DNA from: CAJXSN01 sp947492235 | GTDB taxonomy: Bacteria > Pseudomonadota > Alphaproteobacteria > Sphingomonadales > Sphingomonadaceae | Length of the DNA: 64,000 nt | Assembly (NCBI RefSeq): GCF_042492175.1 | Contig: NZ_CP170453.1 | Coordinates: forward strand, 1,116,001 to 1,180,000 | Direction: 5' to 3' | In this document: piece by piece, positions 8,243 through 16,508 of the stretch | How the letters are laid out: each line of letters begins with the position of its first letter | How positions within the stretch are numbered: the stretch's first letter is position 1 | Position numbers and translations under genes: made by a program | Notes under the pieces: model-generated | Databases searched by the model: none | Seen by the model: the letters and a program-made list of their open reading frames with translations, nothing else | Told to the model about the DNA's origin: nothing

Positions 8243-9580
8243 TTAGTCCCGCAGGGCTACGGAGCTGGGCGTGGTGCGGCGCAGGGTTTGCAGTGCATAA
8301 TGCAGCTGGAAATCCTCGATCCCCTCTGCCTTCAGCTCCTCGGCGGTCTTGATGAAGCGGGGATCGATCGTCTTGTCGTTCTCCAACTCCTCGTCCTTCA
8401 GGCCCAGCTCGTTGACCAGATGTCCGCGCAAATCGGACTCGCGCATCTGATACTTGGTCCGCCGCGCCAGATCGGGATCGGACAATTGCGGCACGCGGAT
8501 ATCGGGCTTAATTCCGCCTTCCTGAACCGAATGGCCCGAAGGCGTGTAGTAGCGCGCCGTGGTTAGCTTAAGCGCAGCATCACGCCCCAGCGGCAGCAGC
8601 GACTGTACGCTGCCTTTGCCGAAACTGCGCTCACCCATAACGAGCGCGCGGCGGTGATCCTGCAAAGCGCCAGCAACGATCTCGCTGGCCGAGGCAGAGC
8701 CTGCATCGATCAGCACAACAACCGGAACCCCGGCGGCCATATCGCCCCGGAACACGGTTTCAGACCGGTAAAGCAGGTTCTCGGAACGGGTGCGCCCGCG
8801 CTGCGAGACGATGGCGCCGCTGTCGAGGAACAGGTCGGACAGCGCGACGGCTTCATCCAGCGAACCGCCGGGATTGGAACGCAGATCGAGTACCAGACCG
8901 TTCACCCGGCCGGTGGCCTCGGCCTTGATCTTTTCCCATGCGGCATAGACGTCCGAGCCGACATCGCGCGAAAACTCGTTCACGCTGATATGGCCGATAT
9001 TGCCTTCTTTCAGCTCGTGGGTGACCGGCTCCAGCTCGATCACGCCGCGCGTTACGGTGACGTCGAAAGGCTCGTCACGGCCCGGGCGGAACAGGGTGAG
9101 TGTGATGTTGGTGCCCGCCTGCCCGCGCATTTTCTGCACCGCATCGTCCAGCTCGCCGCCATAAATCAGCGTCCCGTCGAGATGGGTGATGAAATCGCCG
9201 GCCTTCACGCCCGATTCTTCCGCCGGGCTGCCACGGAACGGGCTGATGACCTTCACCGCGCCATCATCCATGATGACCGACAGGCCAAGGCCGGAATAAT
9301 TCCCGTCAATCAGTGTTTCGAGACGCTGGAGATCGCTGCCGTCGAGATAGGCGGAATGCGGATCGAGACTGCTGAGCATCCCGTCGATCGCCCCGCGCAC
9401 CAGCTTGTCGTTGTCGACATCATCGACATAGGCCGCCTTGATTTGCTGATAGGTTGCAAAAAGCTTGGCGAATTCAGGCCCGGCGCGGCCATCGACCTGC
9501 GCGAAACCGGCGGTGGTCGCAGGGATCAGCGCAACAGCGGTGACCAGTGCGGCGGAGCGAACAATCGGGGCAAACTTCAT
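8243..9580 (-). CDS. ctpA: Carboxy-terminal processing protease, S41 family
   Basis: A 445-residue periplasmic serine protease. A signal peptide is followed by an N-terminal helical region (FAKLFATYQQIKAAYVDDVDNDKLV), a PDZ domain around 90-180 (GLGLSVIMDDGAVKVISPF, GSPAEESGVKAGDFI) and the S41 domain with LVLDLRSNPGG. The catalytic Ser lies in GSASASEIVAG near residue 300 and Lys in GERSFGKGSVQ near 320. The start at 9580 has GGAG about 9 bases upstream and directly precedes the signal peptide. It sits after the EnvC-like gene, a common alphaproteobacterial pairing for peptidoglycan remodelling. Confidence 0.93.
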   Translation of the reverse strand: MKFAPIVRSAALVTAVALIPATTAGFAQVDGRAGPEFAKLFATYQQIKAAYVDDVDNDKLVRGAIDGMLSSLDPHSAYLDGSDLQRLETLIDGNYSGLGLSVIMDDGAVKVISPFRGSPAEESGVKAGDFITHLDGTLIYGGELDDAVQKMRGQAGTNITLTLFRPGRDEPFDVTVTRGVIELEPVTHELKEGNIGHISVNEFSRDVGSDVYAAWEKIKAEATGRVNGLVLDLRSNPGGSLDEAVALSDLFLDSGAIVSQRGRTRSENLLYRSETVFRGDMAAGVPVVVLIDAGSASASEIVAGALQDHRRALVMGERSFGKGSVQSLLPLGRDAALKLTTARYYTPSGHSVQEGGIKPDIRVPQLSDPDLARRTKYQMRESDLRGHLVNELGLKDEELENDKTIDPRFIKTAEELKAEGIEDFQLHYALQTLRRTTPSSVALRD

Positions 9581-9730
9581 CGGTGCAATTCTCCAAGAGA
9601 GTGCGGACACTATCGCGCAAAAGGAGTGAACGGAAGATGAGGATTTTGGCCAGCCTGCCAAAGACCGTGTCCCGGATGGGGGCGACGTGGCGGCCAACCG
9701 CTAACTCCCCGTCGCCGCCCGGCCCCCACG

Positions 9731-10987
9731 CTAGCCCACATAATCGAGCGGATTGACCGGCGTTTCGCCGCGCCTCAGCTCCAGCGTCACTTCCGGATCA
9801 TCGACTCCGGCCACGCCCAGCGGCGCGCCGGCGACCAATTCCTCGCCCACATTCACATCGTTTCGGGCGAGGCCCGTGACCAGACTGGTCCAGCCACCGC
9901 CATGCTCGATAATCACGATCCGGCCAAATCCGCGATAAGGGCCCGAAAACGCCACCCGCCCTGCGGCAGGCGCGATGACCTGGGCACCCGCGCGGGGGGC
10001 GATGGTCACCCCTTCGGAGCGGATGCCTGCGGGCGTGAGCGAGCCAAAGCCGGTGATGGTCCGGCCTGCGACGGGCAGCTGCAGATCAACCGGAGCAAGC
10101 CGCGCCTGCGGGGTCGCGGTGGCGGGAGACGCCGGAGTGGCCGTTTGCGCGCTTCCACCCGCTCCAGTCCGCGTGCCGGGCTGTGCCGGGCGCAAAACCG
10201 GCCCTGCAAGCGCCGCCAATTCTTCGCGCAGCACAGCATTGGAGGACAATTGGCGCATCAGGCCGGACAGATCGCGTGCCTCTTCAGACAGCGCCAGCGC
10301 CCGGTCGGTCTCCCGCGCTGCGGCCCCGCTGGCCTGCCGCGACACAAGCCGCTGGCGGCTTTCCAGGGCGGCCAATTCGCGCTGACGCGTGGCCAGAACC
10401 TGCTCCTGCTGGCGCAGCGCGGCGATGCCCTGATCCGCCTCTGCAGCCAGAGCCTGCCCGCGCGCAATCGAGCTGCGCAGCGCCGCCGTGCGCTGCCGGA
10501 CCTGCGGAACAGTCGAATCCAGCAAAGCGCTCAGATAGACGGTTTCCCTCAGTGATCCGGGGCGCAGCGCCGAAAGAGCCAGCGGGCGGCGAGCGAAGTT
10601 CTGGAGCGCTGCAGTAAGCCGCACGAGCGGCTCGCGCCGGGCGGCGAGCTGACGGTCGAGCTTCTCCCGCTCCGTCGCGATCAGCCCCAGCCGGGCTTCG
10701 GCCGACACGATGCCCGCTTCGGCCTGCTGAATGCGCGCCGCCAGCGCAGCGGCTTCCTGCGCGGTTTTTTCCGCTTCGGCAGTGGCTTTGCGAGCGGCTT
10801 CTTCCAGCTTGGCTCCGCGCGTCGCAGCGCGCTTGGCCTCGGCCTCCGCCCGCACCATCGCGGCGCGCGTCGCCTCCGGATCATCCAGAACACTGCCCTG
10901 CTGCGCTGTGCCGGGCACAAAGGTCAGCGCCAGCAATGCAGCGCCGGTAAGCGATCCGAATGTCAAAAAGGCAGCGCGTGGAGACAT
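9731..10987 (-). CDS. EnvC-like murein hydrolase activator, degenerate LytM domain
   Basis: A 418-residue periplasmic protein. A signal peptide (AALLALTFVPGTAQQ) is followed by about 200 residues of Ala/Glu/Arg-rich coiled coil and a C-terminal LytM/M23-fold domain (TITGFGSLTPAGIRSEGVTI to the end). The expected zinc ligands are missing: the H-x-G-x-D site reads IRSEGVTIAP, and the HxHxE-type motif reads EVTLELRRG. Loss of the metal site is the hallmark of EnvC-type amidase activators, so I infer regulation of a murein hydrolase rather than hydrolysis. The ATG at 10,987 lies four bases past the rlmH stop. Confidence 0.85.
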   Translation of the reverse strand: MSPRAAFLTFGSLTGAALLALTFVPGTAQQGSVLDDPEATRAAMVRAEAEAKRAATRGAKLEEAARKATAEAEKTAQEAAALAARIQQAEAGIVSAEARLGLIATEREKLDRQLAARREPLVRLTAALQNFARRPLALSALRPGSLRETVYLSALLDSTVPQVRQRTAALRSSIARGQALAAEADQGIAALRQQEQVLATRQRELAALESRQRLVSRQASGAAARETDRALALSEEARDLSGLMRQLSSNAVLREELAALAGPVLRPAQPGTRTGAGGSAQTATPASPATATPQARLAPVDLQLPVAGRTITGFGSLTPAGIRSEGVTIAPRAGAQVIAPAAGRVAFSGPYRGFGRIVIIEHGGGWTSLVTGLARNDVNVGEELVAGAPLGVAGVDDPEVTLELRRGETPVNPLDYVG

Positions 10988-10991
10988 ACGG

Positions 10992-11414
10992 CTAGCCTGC
11001 CCGATGATAGGGGTGGCCCGCAAGGATTGTCGTCGCCCGGTAGAGCTGTTCCATCAGCATCGCGCGGGCGAGCAGATGCGGCCAGGTTGCTTTTCCAAAG
11101 GCGAGCAGCAGGTCGGCCTCTGCACGGTCTTGCGCCGAATGCCCGTCGGCTGCGCCCAGCACGAACCGCGTCTCGCGCATCCCGTCATCGCGCCACCGAC
11201 CCAGCGTTTCCGCCAGTTTTTCCGAGGGCAGATCCTTGCCGCGCTCGTCGAGCAGGACCGTGCGATAGGGTGTCTGTGCTTCTGGAATGCGGCCACCGGT
11301 TTCGGGCAGTTCGGTCAGCTTCACCGGCCAGCTCAGCCGCTTCTCGTAGCGCGCAACCAGCTCGGCCTCGGGAGAGCGGGCGATCTTTCCGCGAGCGATG
11401 ATGTGGAGGAGCAT
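10992..11414 (-). CDS. rlmH: 23S rRNA pseudouridine-1915 N3-methyltransferase RlmH
   Basis: A 140-residue SPOUT-class methyltransferase that modifies helix 69 of 23S rRNA in assembled ribosomes. LLHIIARGKI starts the protein; FVLGAADGHS is the S-adenosylmethionine-binding trefoil-knot segment and the C-terminal EQLYRATTILAGHPYHR is diagnostic. The frame extends 18 codons upstream into repeat DNA, so the ATG at 11,414 is taken as the start. It belongs to the conserved nadD-rsfS-rlmH row, here interrupted upstream by a repeat element. Confidence 0.94.
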   Translation of the reverse strand: MLLHIIARGKIARSPEAELVARYEKRLSWPVKLTELPETGGRIPEAQTPYRTVLLDERGKDLPSEKLAETLGRWRDDGMRETRFVLGAADGHSAQDRAEADLLLAFGKATWPHLLARAMLMEQLYRATTILAGHPYHRAG

Positions 11415-11449
11415 CTTGTTTATAGACCCTGCGGGTGTTTTTGTTTGAG

Positions 11450-11616
11450 CCCTGCGGGCGGGGTGCATCCGCGCCCCTTGCTACGCCGCACAAGCGGCGG
11501 CGGGCGGTCGCCCTTTAGGAAACCTGCCGGTTTCGGACCATTCCAAGCCGCTGGGCTGAGTCTGATCACTCGCGCCACCACCAAGAATCCGTTCGCCCTG
11601 AGCCTGTCGAAGGGCC
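11450..11616 (-). repeat. Composite palindromic repeat, copy A
   Basis: Read on the minus strand from 11,616 to 11,450, this element starts with the REP-like sequence (11,589-11,616), has a GGTGGTGGCGC stretch, then TTGGAATGG, a stem around AAACCTGCCGGTTT's complement, GGGCGACCGCCCG, the stem CGCCGC-TTGT-GCGGCG, and ends with GCAAGGGGCGCGGATGC followed by CCCCGCCCGCAGGG. The same order occurs at 24,079-24,262 with different stem sequences. It separates rsfS from rlmH, which are usually adjacent, so it is probably an insertion into that operon. No protein product is expected, although open frames cross it. Confidence 0.75.
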
Positions 11617-11684
11617 CGGTTTTCTGGGGACGCCAGCGCGTGCGGAAAACATCGTCCCCCTCGCTTCGCTGTCCGACTAAAGCT

Positions 11685-12122
11685 TCAATCCCCGCTCTCG
11701 TCGCCAAACGCCCACATGCGTTCCAGATTGTAGAAGCTGCGCACTTCGGGGCGGAAGATGTGGATCACCACGTCTCCGGCATCGACCAGCACCCAATCGG
11801 CAGCGGGCAGGCCTTCCAGCCGCACCGGTCCGTATCCGGCCTTCTTGATTTCCTCGGCCAGCTTCTGCGCCATGGACGCGACCTGCCGGGTCGAACGGCC
11901 CGACGCGATGACCATGTGATCGGCAATGGAGCTTTTCCCGGCGAGCGGGATCGAGACCATTTCCTGCGCCTGATCGTCGTCGAGCTGTTTGATGACGAGC
12001 GCGTGCAGCGAGCCGGGCTCGGCATCGGGAAGCGGGTTAGCCTGCAACGCGGCTATCGGGGTTTGCGGATCGGACATATCGGTATGCGCCTGGTTCATCG
12101 GCGAAGTGGTTACTCCTGTCAT
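11685..12122 (-). CDS. rsfS: Ribosome silencing factor RsfS
   Basis: A protein of up to 145 residues of the RsfS/Iojap family, which binds uL14 on the 50S subunit and blocks subunit joining during starvation. Core motifs are DDDQAQEMVSIPLAGKSSIADHMVIASGRS, HVIASG-type GRSTRQVASMA, GPVRLEGLPAADWVLVDAGDVVIHIF and the C-terminal FRPEVRSFYNLERMW. The start is uncertain: ATGs at 12,122, 12,098 and 12,077 are in frame and none has a well-spaced Shine-Dalgarno. It follows nadD after 45 bases. Confidence 0.93.
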   Translation of the reverse strand: MTGVTTSPMNQAHTDMSDPQTPIAALQANPLPDAEPGSLHALVIKQLDDDQAQEMVSIPLAGKSSIADHMVIASGRSTRQVASMAQKLAEEIKKAGYGPVRLEGLPAADWVLVDAGDVVIHIFRPEVRSFYNLERMWAFGDESGD

Positions 12123-12167
12123 TGTGGAAAGATGGGGTGCGGCAGCGCGAATTGCGAATCGGGCGGT

Positions 12168-12830
12168 TCAAGCGATCCCCGCCATGGCTTGATTGCTGCC
12201 GGGGATTAGTCGGTGCGTGACCTGATCGCGCAAGGGAGCCTGGCCCAGCCCGGATGCCCAGTCCGGATCGGCGCTGCGAATAGCCGTGGCCGAGCGCGGG
12301 TCAGGATCGAAACGCATCATGATCAGTGCCGGTGCACTCCATTTGGCCCTTTGGCGAAAGCGGGCTGGCGACACTCGGTGGTCTCCCAGCCAGGCCATTG
12401 CAGGGCTGGCAATAGCAGCTGCATCATAGCCGGGCCGCGCAATTGTCGCAATCGGCATGGTGCGCGCGATGGCGCGCCAGTCCTTCCAGCGGTGAAAATC
12501 GGCCAGATTGTCCGATCCCATCAGCCACACAAAATCGCGCTTCGGGAAGCGCCTTGCGATGCCCTTCAGCGTGTCGATCGTATACCGCGTATCCAGCTCC
12601 TGCTCTATCGCTGTCACCCGGATCGGAGCGCGCCGCGCCATCTTCACAGCACTGCGGTAGCGAGCTTGCAAAGGCGCCATGCCTGCCTTGGGTTTGAGCG
12701 GATTTCCGGGAGAAACCAGCCACCACACCTCGTCGAGCCCCAGCGCCTTCTGCGCGAACAGCGAGATTCTCCGGTGCCCGCCATGGGCCGGGTTGAAGCT
12801 GCCGCCGAGCAGACCGGTCCTGAGGCCCAT
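12168..12830 (-). CDS. nadD: Nicotinate-nucleotide adenylyltransferase NadD
   Basis: A 220-residue nucleotidyltransferase forming nicotinate adenine dinucleotide from NaMN and ATP in NAD synthesis. The N terminus has the class signature GLLGGSFNPAHGGHRRIS, with the ATP-binding HxGH-type motif; WWLVSPGNPLK and YTIDTLKGI are typical NadD segments and FVWLMGSDNLADFHRWKDW marks the NaMN site. The C-terminal ISSTxIR-type motif appears as SATAIRS. It heads the nadD-rsfS-(repeat)-rlmH-envC-ctpA row and is divergent from the M23/bactofilin operon. Confidence 0.94.
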   Translation of the reverse strand: MGLRTGLLGGSFNPAHGGHRRISLFAQKALGLDEVWWLVSPGNPLKPKAGMAPLQARYRSAVKMARRAPIRVTAIEQELDTRYTIDTLKGIARRFPKRDFVWLMGSDNLADFHRWKDWRAIARTMPIATIARPGYDAAAIASPAMAWLGDHRVSPARFRQRAKWSAPALIMMRFDPDPRSATAIRSADPDWASGLGQAPLRDQVTHRLIPGSNQAMAGIA

Positions 12831-13149
12831 CAGGCGCGCACCCCAGTGCGAAATCCGCTGCCGTCGAAAGATCTCATGGCGTGATGCCTAGCAAGTCGGC
12901 CCTTCCGTGTCATGACAGAGGGGATCCGAGAGACATTCCCGTGACCTTCTTTTACAAGCGCGACGCTGCGGAATTCTGCGAATCCGGGCCTATCAACGTT
13001 TTCGAGCATGGTTAATTTCCCGGCGTTTCAACGCCTCATCGTGCGACTCACTCGACTCGCCCTCGGAATCCTCCCTGTGATTCGACCTTTGAGGATTCGT
13101 CGCGTATCGGCCCTCCCTGTCATTATAAAAAATAAGACACGGGGTCATT
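12831..13149 (+). promoter_or_regulatory. Divergent intergenic region with clustered GANTC sites
   Basis: This 319-base spacer between nadD and the M23/bactofilin operon holds no gene. GANTC pentamers, the target of the CcrM adenine methyltransferase, occur at 12,980, 13,045, 13,054, 13,066, 13,079 and 13,094: six in 119 bases, five of them in 54 bases. Chance gives about one per 256 positions. A -10-like TATAAA lies at 13,124-13,129, between the cluster and the TTG start at 13,150, so methylation state could control the operon in the manner of GcrA/CcrM promoters. No convincing -35 is visible. Confidence 0.6.
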
Positions 13150-14307
13150 TTGCTTTCAGGACAGGACAGCGGCGGTATCGCCCGCCGATTGGCGAACCTA
13201 TTCCCAGAGCGTGAGTTCTTCATGCGCTCGCAAGGAAACGTGCGCTTCATCAAGGTTTCATCGCGTCTTCAAAAGATGGTCGCGGGCGGCGTTGTCGTTG
13301 CTCTGCTCGTCTGGGCGATCAGCATGGGCGTGATGAGCTGGCTGCAATATCGCGCCGCCGCCGACCGCCTTTCGTTGCTCGAACGTGAAGCGCAAGTCGC
13401 CACCGCTGCTGAGCGGGTCGAGGCGTATCGCGATGATCTGGGATCGGTGGCGTCGGATCTGGAGCGCCGCCAGACCTTTATCGAAGACATGGTCGACGCC
13501 TTGCCGAGCGATGCGAAAGCCGGCGAAACTGTGACGGATTCGACCAGCGAAACGTCCAAGACCGTCGATCAGGTGAGTGCCGCTCTTCCCGAAGCGAAGG
13601 CTTTGGCCGAACTCGAAGCGCGGCAATTGGCGTTTGTCGAGAGGTTGACGCGTTATGCCGACCGCCGGGCAAGCCGCGCAGAGCAGGCCATTCGCAAGCT
13701 GGGTCTGAACCCGGCAGTGATGCTGTCCGGTGCCGATCAATCCGCGATGGGTGGCCCGCTCGAGCGTTTCACCCAGAGCGGTGAAATCGACCCCCGCTTC
13801 GAGCGTCTTGGCCTGAGCCTCGCGCGGATGAGCGCGTTGGAGCGCGGGTTGAAGGGTATTCCGCAGGTGTCGCCTGCCAATGTCGCAGCCGTCACCTCAA
13901 GCTATGGCTATCGCCGCGATCCCTTTACCGGTGCAGGCGCGATGCATTCCGGCCTCGATTTTCGTGGACCCACTGGCACGCCCATTTATGCCGCTGCGCA
14001 AGGGACCGTCAGCTTTGTCGGTTACAAGGGCGGTTACGGCAAGACCGTCGAGATCGAGCACGGAAACGGCCTGATGACCCGCTACGCCCATATGTCGCGT
14101 TTCAACGCGGTTGTCGGCCAGCGCATTGCCGCAGGAACGACCATCGGCGCGATTGGCAGCACGGGTCGCTCCACCGGCCCGCATTTGCATTTCGAAGTGC
14201 GTATCAATGATCGCGCGGTTAATCCGCGCCCCTTCCTGGAGGCAGCCCCCGATGTTCTCAAAGAAGCCCGACGATCAGCCGGCACCCAGGCCCGCACCGA
14301 TGGCTAA
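13150..14307 (+). CDS. M23 family metallopeptidase
   Basis: A 385-residue single-pass membrane protein. A short cytoplasmic lead (LFPEREFFMRSQG, RFIKVSS) precedes a transmembrane segment near residues 45-65 (AGGVVVALLVWAISMGVMSWL), then a periplasmic coiled coil and a C-terminal M23 endopeptidase domain. The zinc site is intact: MHSGLDFRG, YAHMSRF and GPHLHFEVR. The TTG at 13,150 is favoured because the lead sequence looks like the family N terminus; the next ATG is 13,222. The bactofilin gene overlaps its last 56 bases, so the two are co-expressed and probably cooperate in localised wall cutting that shapes the cell. Confidence 0.88.
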   Translation: MLSGQDSGGIARRLANLFPEREFFMRSQGNVRFIKVSSRLQKMVAGGVVVALLVWAISMGVMSWLQYRAAADRLSLLEREAQVATAAERVEAYRDDLGSVASDLERRQTFIEDMVDALPSDAKAGETVTDSTSETSKTVDQVSAALPEAKALAELEARQLAFVERLTRYADRRASRAEQAIRKLGLNPAVMLSGADQSAMGGPLERFTQSGEIDPRFERLGLSLARMSALERGLKGIPQVSPANVAAVTSSYGYRRDPFTGAGAMHSGLDFRGPTGTPIYAAAQGTVSFVGYKGGYGKTVEIEHGNGLMTRYAHMSRFNAVVGQRIAAGTTIGAIGSTGRSTGPHLHFEVRINDRAVNPRPFLEAAPDVLKEARRSAGTQARTDG

Positions 14308-14719
14308 ATCCAACAGCTCCGGCAGCTTCTCGGTCATCGGCGCTGATGTGACCATCACCGGCGACGTGACGGCCACCACCGAACTCCACGTCGATGGTAC
14401 GATCAATGGGGACATTTCCTGCGCCTCGCTGGTTCAGGGCGAAGGCAGCAGCGTCAAAGGCGGCATCAAAGCTGAAAGCGCGCGGCTTGCCGGCGAAGTC
14501 GATGGTTCCATCGATGCACGCGAGCTGGTCATCCTGCGCTCTGCCAGCATCAAGGGCGATGTGCATTATGATGCGCTGACCATCGAGCAGGGCGCGCAGG
14601 TCGATGGCCGCTTTGCTCCGCGCGGCAGCGGTAATGCCAAGCCGCAATCGCCGCTCGCTTCGAAAGCGCCGGCAGGAGCCAAGGACAGCGGCGATCCGCA
14701 GCTGTCCATCGCCACCTGA
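14252..14719 (+). CDS. Bactofilin
   Basis: A 155-residue polymer-forming cytoskeletal protein. The bactofilin core runs from about residue 20 to 120 as a beta-helix of short repeats (SVIGADVTITGDV, ELHVDGTINGDI, LVQGEGSSVKGGI, ARLAGEVDGSI, DALTIEQGAQVDG), flanked by disordered Pro/Ala/Ser-rich ends. The ATG at 14,252 has GGAGG nine bases upstream and lies inside the M23 gene in another frame, giving a 56-base overlap. An internal Met (MAKSNSSG) is an alternative start. Bactofilin scaffolds recruit M23 peptidases in several bacteria, which fits this coupling. Confidence 0.92.
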   Translation: MFSKKPDDQPAPRPAPMAKSNSSGSFSVIGADVTITGDVTATTELHVDGTINGDISCASLVQGEGSSVKGGIKAESARLAGEVDGSIDARELVILRSASIKGDVHYDALTIEQGAQVDGRFAPRGSGNAKPQSPLASKAPAGAKDSGDPQLSIAT

Positions 14720-14746
14720 GGCAATCAGGCGGCAGATAATTTCCGG

Positions 14747-16447
14747 TTAGAGGACCTCGGCCCTCAAGGCCTTGCGGTCCAGCTTGCCGATCATGGTCTT
14801 GGGCAATTCCTTGCGGATGACGATTGCGTCGACCCGCTCGTGCTTGCCCACGCGGCTGTTGAGCCATTTGGCCAATTCTTCGCCAGACGCATCCGCCCCT
14901 TCGCGCAAGGTGATGTAAGCACGCGGCACCTCGCCTTTGTAATCGTCCGGCACGCCGATCACGAGCGCCTCTTTCACCGCGTCGTTTTCGAGCAGAACGT
15001 CCTCGACCTGGCTCGGGAAGACCTTGAAGCCCCCGACCGCAATCATATCCTTGATCCGGTCGACAATCTGCAAAAATCCGTCATCATCCACGACGGCAAC
15101 ATCGCCCGTGCGCAGCCATTGCTTGCCGTGATGCTCGACAAAGACGTCTTTCGCCGCTTCGGGCCGGTTCCAGTATCCCGACATCATCTGCGGGCCGTGC
15201 AGCGCCAACTCGCCCGGTTCGCCGTCCGGTGCGATGGCAGCCGGGTCTTCCTTGTCGAGCAGCAGAACCTCTGTCTGCGCCACAACTTGGCCGATCGTGC
15301 CCGGCTGACGGATCCCGGCATAGGGGTTGACCGAGACCACTCCGCTGCTTTCCGTTAGGCCATAGCCCTCGACCATCCGCACGCCGGTGCGCTCTTCCCA
15401 TTGCTCGCGCAAGGGCGCAGGCAACGGAGCGCCGCCGGAGATGCATACTTTGAGCGAGGAGAGATCGGTCTTGGCAATATCGGGGTGATCGAGCAGCGCC
15501 TGAAACATGGTCGGCACGCCGGGAAAGCCGGTGCAGCCATATTTCTCGATCGTCTCGAGCACCTGCTTGACTTCGAACCGTGGAACCACAGCGATAGCCC
15601 CGCCGCTGGCCACCGCGTGATTCAAAAGCGCGGTGTTGGCGAAGACGTGGAACATGGGCAGTGCGCCCATGAACACTTCGTTTTCCGGATTGTCGAACGG
15701 ATTGATCGCGGCGACCTGCTGCGCGTTTACCGTCAAATTGGCGTGGGTCAGCATCGCGCCCTTGGGCGTGCCCGTGGTCCCGCCGGTATATTGCAGCAAT
15801 GCTAGATCGGTCGGTGCCAGCGGTTGGTAATCCGGCAGCTCGGAATCGAGCCACCAGCCCCAACCCGCCTCGACCATCACATCGTCCCAGCGCCAGATTG
15901 CCTCGCCATACCGGACGGAGGCGATCTTGCTGCGGGCGAACAGCTTCATGCCGATACGTTTGGCGGTAGGGAGCATCGATGCGAGTTCACCGACCACCAG
16001 CGTTTCGAGCTGCGAGGCCTGCAGCACCTTCTCTGCCGTACCATAAAGCTCCGGCACATCGACTGTGACCAGCACTCTGGTTCCGCTATCGGCAACTTGC
16101 TGGGACAGCTCGTCAACTGAATAGAGCGGCGAGAAGTTCACCACCACCGCACCGGCCATCATTGCGCCGTAATAGGCGGCGACGTAAATAGGGACATTGG
16201 GCAGGAAGAGGCCGACCCGGTCGCCGCGCTTGATGCCGCGTTCGCGCAAACCGGCGGCAAAGGCCGTGGCCTCAGTATAGAGCTGCGAATAGCTGTAAGT
16301 CCGCCCCATGAAATGCAGCAGCGGAGCGGAAAGCCGCTCGGCCGTCGTCGCCGCAAACATTTCGGGCAGCGTCGTGGGTTCGAATTCTATATCCCAGCCA
16401 AGGGGATGGTGGTTCGGCAGCTTACTGACATCCATGTCAGCACGCAT
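14747..16447 (-). CDS. fadD: Long-chain fatty acid--CoA ligase
   Basis: A roughly 566-residue ANL-superfamily adenylating enzyme that activates a fatty acid with ATP and CoA. The P-loop-like motif LLQYTGGTTGTPKGAML lies near residues 215-231; VEGYGLTESSG, LRTGDVAVVDDDGFL and the C-terminal IAVGGFKVFPSQVED and LPKTMIGKLDRKAL complete the adenylation signatures. Starts at 16,447 (MRADMDVS) and 16,435 are both possible; an upstream TTG at 16,471 is less likely. It stands alone between the bactofilin (convergent) and trcR. Chain-length preference cannot be read. Confidence 0.9.
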   Translation of the reverse strand: MRADMDVSKLPNHHPLGWDIEFEPTTLPEMFAATTAERLSAPLLHFMGRTYSYSQLYTEATAFAAGLRERGIKRGDRVGLFLPNVPIYVAAYYGAMMAGAVVVNFSPLYSVDELSQQVADSGTRVLVTVDVPELYGTAEKVLQASQLETLVVGELASMLPTAKRIGMKLFARSKIASVRYGEAIWRWDDVMVEAGWGWWLDSELPDYQPLAPTDLALLQYTGGTTGTPKGAMLTHANLTVNAQQVAAINPFDNPENEVFMGALPMFHVFANTALLNHAVASGGAIAVVPRFEVKQVLETIEKYGCTGFPGVPTMFQALLDHPDIAKTDLSSLKVCISGGAPLPAPLREQWEERTGVRMVEGYGLTESSGVVSVNPYAGIRQPGTIGQVVAQTEVLLLDKEDPAAIAPDGEPGELALHGPQMMSGYWNRPEAAKDVFVEHHGKQWLRTGDVAVVDDDGFLQIVDRIKDMIAVGGFKVFPSQVEDVLLENDAVKEALVIGVPDDYKGEVPRAYITLREGADASGEELAKWLNSRVGKHERVDAIVIRKELPKTMIGKLDRKALRAEVL

Positions 16448-16508
16448 GGCAACGGGCGACCCCTTGCGCAAGGCGAAAGGGCTCTAAACACGCGCAAACC
16501 TGCGTTTT

